DNA of 60,785 bases, from the NCBI RefSeq assembly GCF_017355165.1, contig NZ_JADILK010000026.1:1-60785 (forward strand), read 5' to 3'. A program made the position numbers and the translations under genes. Of the stretch, positions 28,708 to 37,088 are shown one piece after another. This DNA is from Bacillus sp. SD075. Lineage in GTDB: Bacteria; Bacillota; Bacilli; Bacillales; DSM-1321. Numbering within the stretch: the first letter of the stretch is position 1; each line of letters begins with the position of its first letter. A model generated the notes under the pieces. That model had not been told where the DNA came from. It saw only the letters and a list, made by a program, of their open reading frames with translations, and did not search any database.

Positions 28708-30357
28708 ATGAATAAGACCTGGTGGAAAGAAGCGGTTTGCTATCAAATATACCCGCGCAGTTTCATGGATAGTAATGGTGATGGGGTCGGAGATATAAAG
28801 GGTTTGATTTCAAAGCTTGACTATCTGCAGGAATTAGGGATAGATGTTATTTGGATTTGTCCGTTTTATAGATCGCCCAATGCGGATAATGGCTATGATA
28901 TTAGTGATTATCAAGCGGTTTCCGATGAATTCGGTTCAATCGAAGATATTGATCTGTTATTGAAAGATGTTCACGGACGTGGGATGAAGGTGATACTCGA
29001 TCTTGTTTTGAATCATACAAGTGATGAGCACCCCTGGTTCGTCGAGTCACGTTCGTCCCGCGATAATCCGAAACGGGATTGGTATATATGGAGGGATGGG
29101 CAGGACGGTCGTGAGCCCAATAATTGGGAAAGTATCTTTTCCGGAAGTGCTTGGAAATTCGATGAAAGGACCAATCAATACTATTTACATTTATTTGCCG
29201 AAAAGCAGCCAGACTTAAACTGGAAAAATACTGATGTGCGACAGGCATTATATAAAATGGTCAATTGGTGGCTCGATAAGGGAGTCGATGGCTTCCGGAT
29301 TGATGCCATCACGCATATTCATAAGCGTGAAGGACTTCCGGATATGCCCAATCCTTATTGGCATCAGTATGTACCTGCGTTTGAAATGCACACCAATCAG
29401 GACGGGATTCTGGATTACCTTCAGGAGTTGAAAGAAGAGACTTTCTCTAAGTATGATATCATGACGGTTGGTGAGGCCAATGGCGTCAGGATTGAGCAGG
29501 CGGAGGAATGGGTCGGGGAACTGAATGGGAAGTTCAATATGATCTTTCAATTTGAACATCTTGGACTTTGGAATAGGGGACAGAATCACGATGTTGATGT
29601 TCAGGGGTTAAAGCGCACAATGACCAAATGGCAAAAGGGTCTGAAAAACAAAGGATGGAATGCTTTGTTTTTTGAAAATCATGACCAGCCCAGAAGTGTA
29701 TCCACCTGGGGAAATGAACATCAATACTGGTTGGAAAGTGCAAAAATGATTGGGGCCCTTTACTTTTTCATGCAAGGCACACCTTTTATTTATCAAGGTC
29801 AGGAAATTGGCATGACGAATGTCCAATTTGATTCGATTGATGATTATGATGATGTAGGAATGAAAAACTTTTACCGGATAGAGACCTCCAAAGGTCGTCC
29901 GCATGATGAAATCATGAACATTATATGGCATAGCGGCCGTGATAATTCACGAACACCGATGCAATGGAATGATATTGAAAATGGCGGATTCACGAACGGA
30001 ACACCTTGGATGAGGGTTAATCCCAATTATCGCGCCATCAATGTAGAACAGCAGAAAAATGACCCGTCATCCATTTATCATTTTTATAAAAAGATGATTG
30101 AACTTCGAAAAAAACATCAGGTCCTTGTTTATGGGGAATATGAATTATTATGGGAAGATCACCCCGAACTTTATATTTATACAAGAAATATGAATGATAA
30201 TTCAGTCATGGTAGTATGTAACTTTAGTATGAATCACCACCAAATTGACCTTTCTTATTGGGGGGGGATGGAACTTTTGCTAGCTAATTATGAGGATTGC
30301 CCTGAGGTGTCCCTTATCGATTTACGTCCATATGAAACGAGGGTTTATCGTTATTAA
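28708..30357 (+). CDS. malL: Oligo-1,6-glucosidase / alpha-glucosidase (GH13, MalL-like)
   Basis: A 549-residue cytoplasmic exo-alpha-glucosidase. It starts MNKTWWKEAVCYQIYPRSF, with the calcium-type loop DSNGDGVGDIKG. Region I is DLVLNHTS, region II FRIDAITHI, region III TVGEANG and region IV FFENHDQPR, so all catalytic residues are present. It releases glucose from isomaltose-, maltose- or sucrose-type oligosaccharides. GGGAGG supports ATG 28708 over the earlier ATG 28678. Confidence 0.93.
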   Translation: MNKTWWKEAVCYQIYPRSFMDSNGDGVGDIKGLISKLDYLQELGIDVIWICPFYRSPNADNGYDISDYQAVSDEFGSIEDIDLLLKDVHGRGMKVILDLVLNHTSDEHPWFVESRSSRDNPKRDWYIWRDGQDGREPNNWESIFSGSAWKFDERTNQYYLHLFAEKQPDLNWKNTDVRQALYKMVNWWLDKGVDGFRIDAITHIHKREGLPDMPNPYWHQYVPAFEMHTNQDGILDYLQELKEETFSKYDIMTVGEANGVRIEQAEEWVGELNGKFNMIFQFEHLGLWNRGQNHDVDVQGLKRTMTKWQKGLKNKGWNALFFENHDQPRSVSTWGNEHQYWLESAKMIGALYFFMQGTPFIYQGQEIGMTNVQFDSIDDYDDVGMKNFYRIETSKGRPHDEIMNIIWHSGRDNSRTPMQWNDIENGGFTNGTPWMRVNPNYRAINVEQQKNDPSSIYHFYKKMIELRKKHQVLVYGEYELLWEDHPELYIYTRNMNDNSVMVVCNFSMNHHQIDLSYWGGMELLLANYEDCPEVSLIDLRPYETRVYRY

Positions 30358-30695
30358 TTTGTAAATCACTTTTATGGACTTGATTGGAAGTTAGCTTAAA
30401 ACCTATGTAGTTAGTCGTCTGACTTCTTAATTCCCAATAGACCTGTCGTTTTTTTAGAAGCTGATCGTACATCAGCTTCTTTTTGGATTTTAAAAAAGAG
30501 ATGAAAAAACGGAAAAGTGAGTATTTTCTGAAAAATCGAACAAACATTAAAAAAAGTATGGATATAACTATTGAACTGAGTGTATTATGAATACATACAA
30601 AATGTATAAATATAAAAAATATTAGAGAAGCGTTTATTGGTATTCACTTTTTTAAAAGGAAGTCAATAAAGGCGAAGAGAGGAGAGGGGAAATGC
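30358..30695 (+). promoter_or_regulatory. Intergenic region malL-lacI with terminator and operator-like site
   Basis: This 338-base gap holds the malL terminator (30456-30485), an AT-rich block and, at about 30625-30640, GAAGCGTTTATT, an imperfect CG-centred palindrome of the LacI/CcpA operator kind. That suggests autoregulation. No further ORF is supported. Confidence 0.4.
30456..30485 (+). terminator. Terminator after malL
   Basis: AGAAGCTGAT pairs with ATCAGCTTCT across a 5-base loop and is followed by TTTTT. Confidence 0.8.
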
Positions 30696-31739
30696 ATGGC
30701 CATCACAATAAAAGATGTGGCACAGCTAGCGAATGTTGCTCCTTCAACAGTTTCTCGAGTGATTGCAAACAATCCTCGAATAAGTGAAAAAACAAAGGAA
30801 CGGGTACGTAAGGCGATGAGCAAATTAGGATACCATCCAAACTTCATTGCACGTAGTCTTGCCAATCAATCGACAAGGATCATTGGCTTGGTAATGCCCA
30901 GTTCGTCAAATGATTATTATCAAAACCCCTTTTTTCCGACGATACTCCAGGGTCTAAGTGAGGGAGCTCAGGAAAATCATTATTCCCTGTTGCTAAGCAC
31001 GGGAAAAACCGAAGATGAAATCTACGAAGGAGTAGTGAATATGGTGCAGGGGGGGATGGTGGATGGAATCATCCTAATGTATTCAAGGATGGACGATCAC
31101 ATTCTCGCCTATTTGAGAGCAAGAGCTTTTCCATTTGTGATCATTGGAAAACCCTTCGATTTCATTGAGGAAATAACATATGTTGATAACGATAATGTAT
31201 TGGCTGCCGAACAGGCAACGGATTACCTCATACAGCTAGGTCATGAAAGGATTGGATTCATCGGAGGTGATGTAACCCTAGTGATGACCCTTGATCGTTT
31301 GTCCGGATATGAACGGGCATTGAAGAGGGCTGGAATCGATCGAAGGATCGAATATACCCTGCATGAAGATTTTTTGCATGAAGGGGGACAAGCAGCTGCA
31401 AAAAGGTTACTATCCATCGATGAACCACCTACCGCTTTGGTGGTCAGTGATGATCTTATGGCACTTGGAATCGTGCATTCACTTCGCGAGATGGGTGTGC
31501 GCACTCCTGAAGAAATGTCAATCGTCAGTTTCAATAACGTTGTTTTCTCTGAACTGTCATTACCAGCCCTGACTTCCGTAGATATTAACATTTTTGATTT
31601 GGGATATCAGGCCGCTAAGGGCATCATTCACATGCTGCAGACTGGAGATACTCCTGCCGGGACGATCATTCCACATCATTTCGTGGAAAGGCATTCCTGC
31701 AGATCTATCAAGCACGGTGCAATGGCCATGACTTATTGA
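30696..31739 (+). CDS. LacI-family regulator of the maltodextrin locus
   Basis: A 347-residue repressor. The N-terminal helix-turn-helix (TIKDVAQLANVAPSTVSRVI, residues 3-22) and hinge helix (FIARSLANQSTRIIGLVMP) are clear. A periplasmic-binding-like effector domain fills residues 60-335. It probably senses a maltose-type sugar, like MdxR/MalR, and controls the GH13 and lipoprotein genes beside it. That regulon assignment comes from position only. Confidence 0.9.
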   Translation: MAITIKDVAQLANVAPSTVSRVIANNPRISEKTKERVRKAMSKLGYHPNFIARSLANQSTRIIGLVMPSSSNDYYQNPFFPTILQGLSEGAQENHYSLLLSTGKTEDEIYEGVVNMVQGGMVDGIILMYSRMDDHILAYLRARAFPFVIIGKPFDFIEEITYVDNDNVLAAEQATDYLIQLGHERIGFIGGDVTLVMTLDRLSGYERALKRAGIDRRIEYTLHEDFLHEGGQAAAKRLLSIDEPPTALVVSDDLMALGIVHSLREMGVRTPEEMSIVSFNNVVFSELSLPALTSVDINIFDLGYQAAKGIIHMLQTGDTPAGTIIPHHFVERHSCRSIKHGAMAMTY

Positions 31740-31743
31740 ACCC

Positions 31744-31778
31744 AAAAGGGCATTGCGTAAAAGCAATGCCCTTTTTTT
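31744..31778. terminator. Terminator between the LacI gene and the MBL gene
   Basis: AAAAGGGCATTGC pairs with GCAATGCCCTTTT and is followed by further T. The genes are convergent. Confidence 0.85.
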
Positions 31779-32594
31779 CTAGAAATGTACGCTGAAACTT
31801 CTGAATGCATGTACACCCGTTCCGTGTCTGATTAAATTATTCTCTTTAAGATATTGAATGGCTGCTAGGACATCCTCAAGGACCCTTGGTTCGAGGCCGA
31901 GTTGGTTGTGTCCGCCATAGATTTTGGTGACTGCCTTTATCTTTGCGATTTTTTCTAATGAATTCACAAGGTCTTCAGGGCTTGTCGAGGGATAAAATGC
32001 ATAAATTGGAGTATCTGAATAAAGCAGGTCGCCAGTGAATAAATAACCTGTTTCATTATCGAAAATCGAGATGTGGCCAGGTGAATGCCCAGGCGTGTGA
32101 TAAATGATTAAATTGCGGTTCCCGAGATCGATCATGTCCCCATCCGATAAGAGCCCATCAGGGTAGCCCAGGTATGGCTTGTATGTAAAAGGGTCGAATG
32201 ATTCCGGTATGGGTACAGTGATATCCCGGGCCATGTTCTTCCTTATTTGTTCCAAAGACAAACCTTCAATGCCGTTGATCAGCCAATTGGCATCATCTCC
32301 ATGAACATAAATTGTATCATAATCCCCGTGACCGCCAATATGATCCGCATGAACGTGTGTGGTCAAGACGATAATCGGAAGATCGGTAAGCAGGTCTGTA
32401 ATCCGCTTAATCGAACCGATGCCTAATCCTGTGTCGATTAACGCAGCCCGGGTCTCCCCAAGTAATAAAAAGGAATGAACTTTCTCCCAATGACCATATT
32501 CACTGATTGCAAACGTTTTTGAGTCCAATTTCTGAACGGTGAACCATGGATCTGCAATATTTTTCAAAAATGACCCCACTCCTTCCCAATTCAT
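31779..32594 (-). CDS. MBL-fold metallo-hydrolase
   Basis: A 271-residue member of the metallo-beta-lactamase superfamily. Zinc ligands are visible in THVHADH, the TPGHSPGH His, the FTGD Asp and the YGGH His. The family includes glyoxalase II-like and lactonase-like hydrolases; the substrate cannot be inferred. ATG 32594 has a weak ribosome site. A TTG at 32567, giving (M)KNIADPW, has purine-rich sequence upstream and may be the true start. Confidence 0.85.
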   Translation of the reverse strand: MNWEGVGSFLKNIADPWFTVQKLDSKTFAISEYGHWEKVHSFLLLGETRAALIDTGLGIGSIKRITDLLTDLPIIVLTTHVHADHIGGHGDYDTIYVHGDDANWLINGIEGLSLEQIRKNMARDITVPIPESFDPFTYKPYLGYPDGLLSDGDMIDLGNRNLIIYHTPGHSPGHISIFDNETGYLFTGDLLYSDTPIYAFYPSTSPEDLVNSLEKIAKIKAVTKIYGGHNQLGLEPRVLEDVLAAIQYLKENNLIRHGTGVHAFRSFSVHF

Positions 32595-32633
32595 ATATTC
32601 CGCGTTAACCGGAAATATCCTGCTTGAAAGAGT

Positions 32634-32666
32634 AAAAGCAGTGGATTTGTGAAATCCACTGCTTTT
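32634..32666 (-). terminator. Terminator after the SDR gene
   Basis: A 15-bp perfect stem (AAAAGCAGTGGATTT with its complement) and a 3-base loop lie just downstream of the minus-strand SDR gene. Confidence 0.75.
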
Positions 32667-32679
32667 GGATAGATAAGGC

Positions 32680-33555
32680 TTATCCGTTTACAACAGTCCC
32701 GCCGTTTACATGGATGACTTGTCCGCTTACATAGGATGAATCATCACTTCCCAAATATACATACGCTGGTGCCAATTCCTCTGGCTGCCCTGCACGGCCC
32801 ATTGGAGTATCCTGTCCGAATTTGGCAACATCCTCTTCACCGAATGAGGCAGGAATCAGCGGTGTCCAGATCGGACCTGGAGCCACACCGTTCACTCTGA
32901 TGCCATCTTTTGAAATGGAGTTCGACAGGGCTCTTGTAAATGCCAGTATTGCACCTTTTGTTGAAGAGTAATCGATTAATTTTGGGTTGCCCTGATAGGC
33001 TGTAATAGAGGTTGTATTAATGATGCTGCTTCCTTTTTTAAGGTGCTTCAATGCAGCTTTAGTTATGTGGAACATCGAGAAAATATTCGTGCGGAACGTT
33101 TTTTCCAATTGTTCAGTTGAAATGTCCAGGATACTTGTCTGCACATGCTGTTCTCCGGCGTTGTTGACTAGAATGTCCAAACCGCCAAACTCATCAACCG
33201 TTTTTTTGACGACATCCTGGCAGAAGGCTTCATCACCGATATCACCGGAAATGAGTAAACATTTCTGGCCTTCTTTTTCGACCAATTCTTTTGTCGCTTT
33301 GGCATCCTCGTGTTCATCCAAGTATGCAACTGTCACATTCGCTCCTTCTTTAGCGTAGTAAATGGCAACTGATTTACCGATTCCGCTGTCTCCTCCTGTA
33401 ATGATTGCCGTTTTACCTTTTAATTTGCCGCTTCCTTTGTAGGAAGCTTTAACAGAATCAGGGTTCGGTTCCATTTTTGTTTCCAATCCAGGTTGATGCT
33501 GCTGATGTTGGGGTGGAAATCCTTGTTTATGCTGATTTTGGTTTTGAGTAGTCAA
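32680..33555 (-). CDS. Short-chain dehydrogenase/reductase (general stress type, YhdF/YdaD-like)
   Basis: A 291-residue SDR with a Gln/His-rich N-terminal tail (QNQNQHKQGFPPQHQQHQPG) typical of this stress-associated subgroup. The NAD(P) site is TGGDSGIG, NNAG is present, and the catalytic set is Ser, then Tyr and Lys in DYSSTK. The longest frame begins at ATG 33573, but GGGAGG overlaps it; a TTG at 33555 giving MTTQNQ fits better. An upstream sigma-B-type promoter supports a stress role. The substrate is unknown. Confidence 0.85.
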   Translation of the reverse strand: MTTQNQNQHKQGFPPQHQQHQPGLETKMEPNPDSVKASYKGSGKLKGKTAIITGGDSGIGKSVAIYYAKEGANVTVAYLDEHEDAKATKELVEKEGQKCLLISGDIGDEAFCQDVVKKTVDEFGGLDILVNNAGEQHVQTSILDISTEQLEKTFRTNIFSMFHITKAALKHLKKGSSIINTTSITAYQGNPKLIDYSSTKGAILAFTRALSNSISKDGIRVNGVAPGPIWTPLIPASFGEEDVAKFGQDTPMGRAGQPEELAPAYVYLGSDDSSYVSGQVIHVNGGTVVNG

Positions 33556-33629
33556 GATATAAACGCCTCCCATTTAATTATCTACGCTTTTTCTATTCCT
33601 TCTTTTAGGAAAAAGAAAACATGGTAAAA

Positions 33630-33655
33630 ATACCCAAACAAAGTCTTGTTTAATG
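33630..33655 (-). promoter_or_regulatory. Candidate sigma-B promoter of the SDR gene
   Basis: On the minus strand CATTAA and GGGTAT are separated by 14 bases. The -10 equals the sigma-B GGGTAT and the -35 matches GTTTAA at four of six positions. It lies about 75 bases before the start codon. Confidence 0.45.
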
Positions 33656-33791
33656 TTTTAACTGAAGGGAACATGACTAGTCTTTCCATGTTACATGAAG
33701 GCGATTCATTTGAGGGAAAAGGAGGGGATGACCGACGATGGAGGCAGTTGCATAAAAAAAGACCCACCCAAAGCAGGTGAGGCCTTCATAC

Positions 33792-34283
33792 TTAGCGGTA
33801 ATTCAAGAATTGTACATCAATGGACAGATCAGCGCCCCGGATCGCGGAGATGATTCCTTGTAAATCATCCCGGTTCTTACCGGTAACCCGGATTTGATCA
33901 TCCTGGATTTGGCTTTTCACTTTTAGACCGCTATTCTTAATGATGGTATTGATTTTTTTTGCTTGCTCCTTATCGATGCCTTGAATTAACTTAGCCCGTT
34001 GGCGAACGGTTCCGCCAGAAGCTCCTTCTAATTTGCCGTAATCCAGGTTCTTGACTGGTACGTCACGTTTAATGAGTTTGCTAATGAGAACATCCTTCAG
34101 CTGTTCGAGCTTATACTCATCGTCGGATACTAAGACCAGGTCTTCTTTTTCAATGGTGATGCTGCTTATGCTCCCTTTAAAATCATAGCGAGTCTGTATT
34201 TCCTTCATAGCCATGGTAACTGCATTCGTTACCTCTGAAAAGTCTACTTTCGAAACAATATCAAATGAATTTTCCTTTGCCAT
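33792..34283 (-). CDS. yitK: YajQ-family nucleotide-binding protein (YitK)
   Basis: A 163-residue protein with two ferredoxin-like halves. It begins [21 protein letters not shown] and includes [19 protein letters not shown] and a C-terminal VQFLNYR. The family binds nucleic acids or cyclic di-GMP in some bacteria; the role in bacilli is unclear. GGAGG with 6-base spacing supports ATG 34283 over GTG 34286. A short stem followed by T7 downstream (about 33755-33785, minus strand) may terminate it. Confidence 0.92.
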   Translation of the reverse strand: MAKENSFDIVSKVDFSEVTNAVTMAMKEIQTRYDFKGSISSITIEKEDLVLVSDDEYKLEQLKDVLISKLIKRDVPVKNLDYGKLEGASGGTVRQRAKLIQGIDKEQAKKINTIIKNSGLKVKSQIQDDQIRVTGKNRDDLQGIISAIRGADLSIDVQFLNYR

Positions 34284-34357
34284 CACTTACCTCCAGCAGG
34301 GTTTATTTCCTTTATTATAGAGAAAGTGTGATAGGAAGACAACTATATAAACGATAT

Positions 34358-34385
34358 TAAAAAAGCGAGGGGACAAGCCCCGCGC
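34358..34385 (-). terminator. Terminator after the DUF3941 gene
   Basis: GCGCGGGGC with TCCCCTCGC forms a GC-rich stem, followed by a T-run on the minus strand. Confidence 0.8.
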
Positions 34386-34386
34386 T

Positions 34387-34518
34387 TCATTTATGATCCG
34401 TTTTCTTCGAATAGGAGTGCTTACCTGCAGTAAGGTTTTCCTGATAAGCGATATTTTTTTCAGCATTTCTCGCTTGGTTATCTTTTGGCCTTTTATTGTC
34501 ATCGGTTGTTTTGGACAT
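34387..34518 (-). CDS. Small DUF3941-type protein, 43 residues
   Basis: ATG 34516-34518 opens a 43-codon frame: basic, hydrophilic, starting MSKTTDDNKRPKDNQARNAE and ending GKHSYSKKTDHK. AAGGGAG lies 8 bases upstream and a strong terminator follows the stop, so it is a complete single-gene unit. It resembles the DUF3941 family of short Bacillaceae proteins of unknown function. It is easy to miss because of its size. Confidence 0.75.
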   Translation of the reverse strand: MSKTTDDNKRPKDNQARNAEKNIAYQENLTAGKHSYSKKTDHK

Positions 34519-34586
34519 AGTGAAAACTCCCTTCCATTATCTGATCAATATATATTGTTCACAATTATGGAAGGGAGTATGTATGT

Positions 34587-35453
34587 TTATGATTTATCAG
34601 GGGTATCGTTTAAGAAGAAGAGGGCAATTGTGCCAGGACCGGCATGTGCACCGATGACGGACCCAATTGTATGGATCATGAAGTCGGTTGTCCCGAATTC
34701 ATTTTGGATGGCTTCCTTCCATTCCATGGCCGTTTCTTCATCATCACCATGACTGATGGCAATCGTTTGGGTTGTCAAGTTTTTGCCTCTTTCGTACATT
34801 AATTCGATTACACGTTTAATCAATTTCTTTTTGCCGCGTATCTTTTCGAGCGGAACAAGCTTCCCATCTTCAACATGCAATAACGGTTTAATGTTTAATA
34901 AACCGCCAACAAGGGCAGATGTCTTGGAGATGCGGCCGCCCCGGGCCAGATAATCTAGGTTATCTACAGTGAATAGATGCTCCATATGCCGGGTTTGGAA
35001 TTCGATGGCAGCCAGGATTTCTTCTTTAGTGGCACCGTTTGCTGCCAGATCGGCTGCTTTCTTTACAATTAAACCTACGCCCATTGAAGCACATTTCGTA
35101 TTGACGATTTCAATGTCAAGATCAGGGTACTCTTCCTTCACCTGATTAAGAATCATCACTGCCGTTTGATAGGTTCCAGATAACTCAGAGGAAAAGGCTA
35201 TATATATCCCTTGTTTTTTCTCCTTGGCAAACTGTGTGAAAAGTTCTATAAAGTATTCTGGGGAAGCTTGCGATGTTTTCGGGGCTTTTCCTTCAAGCAT
35301 CGCCTGATAGACTTCGTGAGAATTAATAGTAAGTAAATCTTCATAATTTTCCCCGTCAAGATGGACTTGTAAAGGTATTAATGAAACATTGTTTTCCTTA
35401 TAGAAAGACAACGGTAAATCACATGCACTATCTGCAAGAATCGTGATAGCCAT
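34587..35453 (-). CDS. yitS: DegV-family fatty acid-binding protein (YitS-like)
   Basis: A 288-residue DegV-fold protein. The N-terminus ITILADSACDLPLSFY, the AFSSELSGTYQ motif and the basic RGKKKLIKRVIEL are family marks. DegV/FakB proteins hold a fatty acid in a tunnel, and some deliver it to fatty-acid kinase. Position beside YitT matches YitS. The AGGTG ribosome site supports ATG 35453. Confidence 0.9.
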   Translation of the reverse strand: MAITILADSACDLPLSFYKENNVSLIPLQVHLDGENYEDLLTINSHEVYQAMLEGKAPKTSQASPEYFIELFTQFAKEKKQGIYIAFSSELSGTYQTAVMILNQVKEEYPDLDIEIVNTKCASMGVGLIVKKAADLAANGATKEEILAAIEFQTRHMEHLFTVDNLDYLARGGRISKTSALVGGLLNIKPLLHVEDGKLVPLEKIRGKKKLIKRVIELMYERGKNLTTQTIAISHGDDEETAMEWKEAIQNEFGTTDFMIHTIGSVIGAHAGPGTIALFFLNDTPDKS

Positions 35454-35610
35454 AATACACCTGCTTTCCTTTTACAATTTTTAGAAAAATGAGTGGTCAC
35501 TCTACTTTTTAGTGTAGCACGTAACGGTAAAAATTCAATCTCTACGTAAATAGAATAAATAATTAAGGGTAAAAAGATAATAGAATTAGGGTGAAATGGA
35601 GGTTTACAGG

Positions 35611-36453
35611 ATGTACAGTGGTGAAATGAAGAAAATTATCATAGTTGTGGTCGGAGCATTACTGAATGCCATCGCAATGAACTTTTTTCTAATACCGGCA
35701 AACGTATATGCAAGCGGCTTTACAGGAGTGGCCCAGTTATTATCGAGGATGATTGGCTCTTTTGCTCCATTTAATGTATCTACAGGTATTCTATTGTTTT
35801 TATTGAACATTCCAGTAACGATCATTGCTTGGCGAAAAGTTGGAAAATCTTTTACTTTTTATAGTTTCCTCAGCGTTGTCTTGATGTCCTTCTTTATGGA
35901 AATCATTCCGATTACACGCTGGTCACCTGATATATTATTGAATGCGGTGTTTGGCGGAGTCATAGCTGCAGTAGGTGTGGGGATCACCTTGAAATACGGT
36001 GCATCGACTGGCGGAATGGATATTATCGCTATGCTTCTATCACGGAAGAAAGATAAACCAGTGGGTACTTATTTATTTCTGCTGAATGGCGTGATCATTG
36101 TAACAGCAGGTGCTGTTTATGGACCGGAAAAAGCTTTGTACACACTTGTTACCCTTTACACATCGACCCGTGTCGTTGACGCGATACATACGCGACATGA
36201 AAAGCTTACAGCCATGATCATAACAAAGAAAAGTGAAGAACTTAAACAGGCAATCCATGCTAAGTTAGTTCGCGGAATTACAAGGGTTCCTGCCAAAGGG
36301 GCGTTCACCAACGAAACTAAGGAAATGTTATTGATTGTCATTACAAGGTATGAACTGTATGACCTTGAAAGGATCATCAAGGAAGTGGATCCGCATGCTT
36401 TCACAAACATCATAGAAACTTCAGGAATTGTTGGAACTTTCCGCAGGGAATGA
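35611..36453 (+). CDS. yitT: YitT-family membrane protein (DUF161 + DUF2179)
   Basis: A 280-residue protein with five to six membrane helices (about residues 10-165) followed by the cytoplasmic DUF2179 domain (about 215-270, KGAFTNETKEMLLIVITRYE). The motif FLIPANVYASGFTGVAQLL is typical. Function unknown; members are proposed transporters. GGAGG before ATG 35611 (MYSGEM) favours it over ATG 35596. Confidence 0.92.
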   Translation: MYSGEMKKIIIVVVGALLNAIAMNFFLIPANVYASGFTGVAQLLSRMIGSFAPFNVSTGILLFLLNIPVTIIAWRKVGKSFTFYSFLSVVLMSFFMEIIPITRWSPDILLNAVFGGVIAAVGVGITLKYGASTGGMDIIAMLLSRKKDKPVGTYLFLLNGVIIVTAGAVYGPEKALYTLVTLYTSTRVVDAIHTRHEKLTAMIITKKSEELKQAIHAKLVRGITRVPAKGAFTNETKEMLLIVITRYELYDLERIIKEVDPHAFTNIIETSGIVGTFRRE

Positions 36454-36640
36454 TATTAATAAAGCATCTGAAAATCACGACAATGATTTTTACCGGGAAA
36501 TTGGGCAAAGGGTGAAGAAGCCACTGCTGATTCCCTCAGTATGGACTTTTATAAAGAAATGGGTAAAAAGGTGGAAAGGCATAAAATAACAATTGATGAA
36601 AACAAAGCGAAAGCCTCCAGGAATCCTGGAGGCTTTCAAG
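36432..36640 (+). pseudogene. Degenerate small ORF with a repeated DFY(R/K)E motif
   Basis: After yitT, one frame reads ASENHDNDFYREIGQR and, after a one-base shift near 36512, another reads EEATADSLSMDFYKEMGKKV. The two halves share D-F-Y-[RK]-E-[IM]-G-[QK]-[RK]-V. This looks like a small two-repeat protein broken by a frameshift; no ATG starts the first half. I do not recognise the family. A terminator at 36610-36636 overlaps the second frame. Confidence 0.3.
36610..36636. terminator. Bidirectional terminator between yitT and the DUF3813-like gene
   Basis: AAAGCCTCCAGG pairs with CCTGGAGGCTTT across three bases. It sits between converging genes. Confidence 0.8.
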
Positions 36641-36832
36641 TTATTTAGAGTGGTTTTCCAGCTCTTCCTGGAGTTCTCGCAGTTGTCTTTTTTCTGCCTC
36701 GGTCGTATTGGCAAAGGCTGATGAAAGAGCGTTTTTAGCGATTTCCTCTGTCTTATGCTGGTCACCGTCATGCTCAGAGTGGAGAGCTTCTTCAACAAAT
36801 TCCCTAGCCTTCTGAAATAAATTGTTTCCCAT
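36641..36832 (-). CDS. Small DUF3813-like helical protein
   Basis: A 63-residue acidic, helical protein (MGNNLFQKAREFVEEAL...EKRQLRELQEELENHSK). It resembles DUF3813, found in the yitR region of bacilli, with unknown function. Its ATG shares one base with the stop of the preceding 50-residue gene (TAATG), so translation is probably coupled. Confidence 0.65.
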   Translation of the reverse strand: MGNNLFQKAREFVEEALHSEHDGDQHKTEEIAKNALSSAFANTTEAEKRQLRELQEELENHSK

Positions 36833-36984
36833 TAGAAGCCACCATAGCTTTGTTCAGACATTATTCTTAACCTGTCTTTTTCAGCCTCTTCAAACGTAGT
36901 GTGATAAGGGATTTTTTCGGCATGCCTGGCAACACTTTCTTTGCCCTGCTGTACAAATCGTTTAGATTTACTGCTTTTACCCAT
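36832..36984 (-). CDS. Small basic protein, 50 residues
   Basis: A strong GGAGGAGAT site lies 5-6 bases before ATG 36982-36984. The 50-residue product starts MGKSSKSKRFVQQGKESVAR and ends SEQSYGGF. I do not recognise the family. The ribosome site, the TAATG junction with the next gene and the protein-like composition support it as real. It has a basic N-terminus and a charged middle, without membrane segment or signal peptide. Confidence 0.6.
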   Translation of the reverse strand: MGKSSKSKRFVQQGKESVARHAEKIPYHTTFEEAEKDRLRIMSEQSYGGF

Positions 36985-37088
36985 TCTTATCTCCTCCGAT
37001 TCTGAGCGTTGTCGACAACGGAATGGAAGCTGTTGTCCATATTAGTTTGGCTTGAAAGATAGATATTATGAAGGTAAAAAATAACGTA

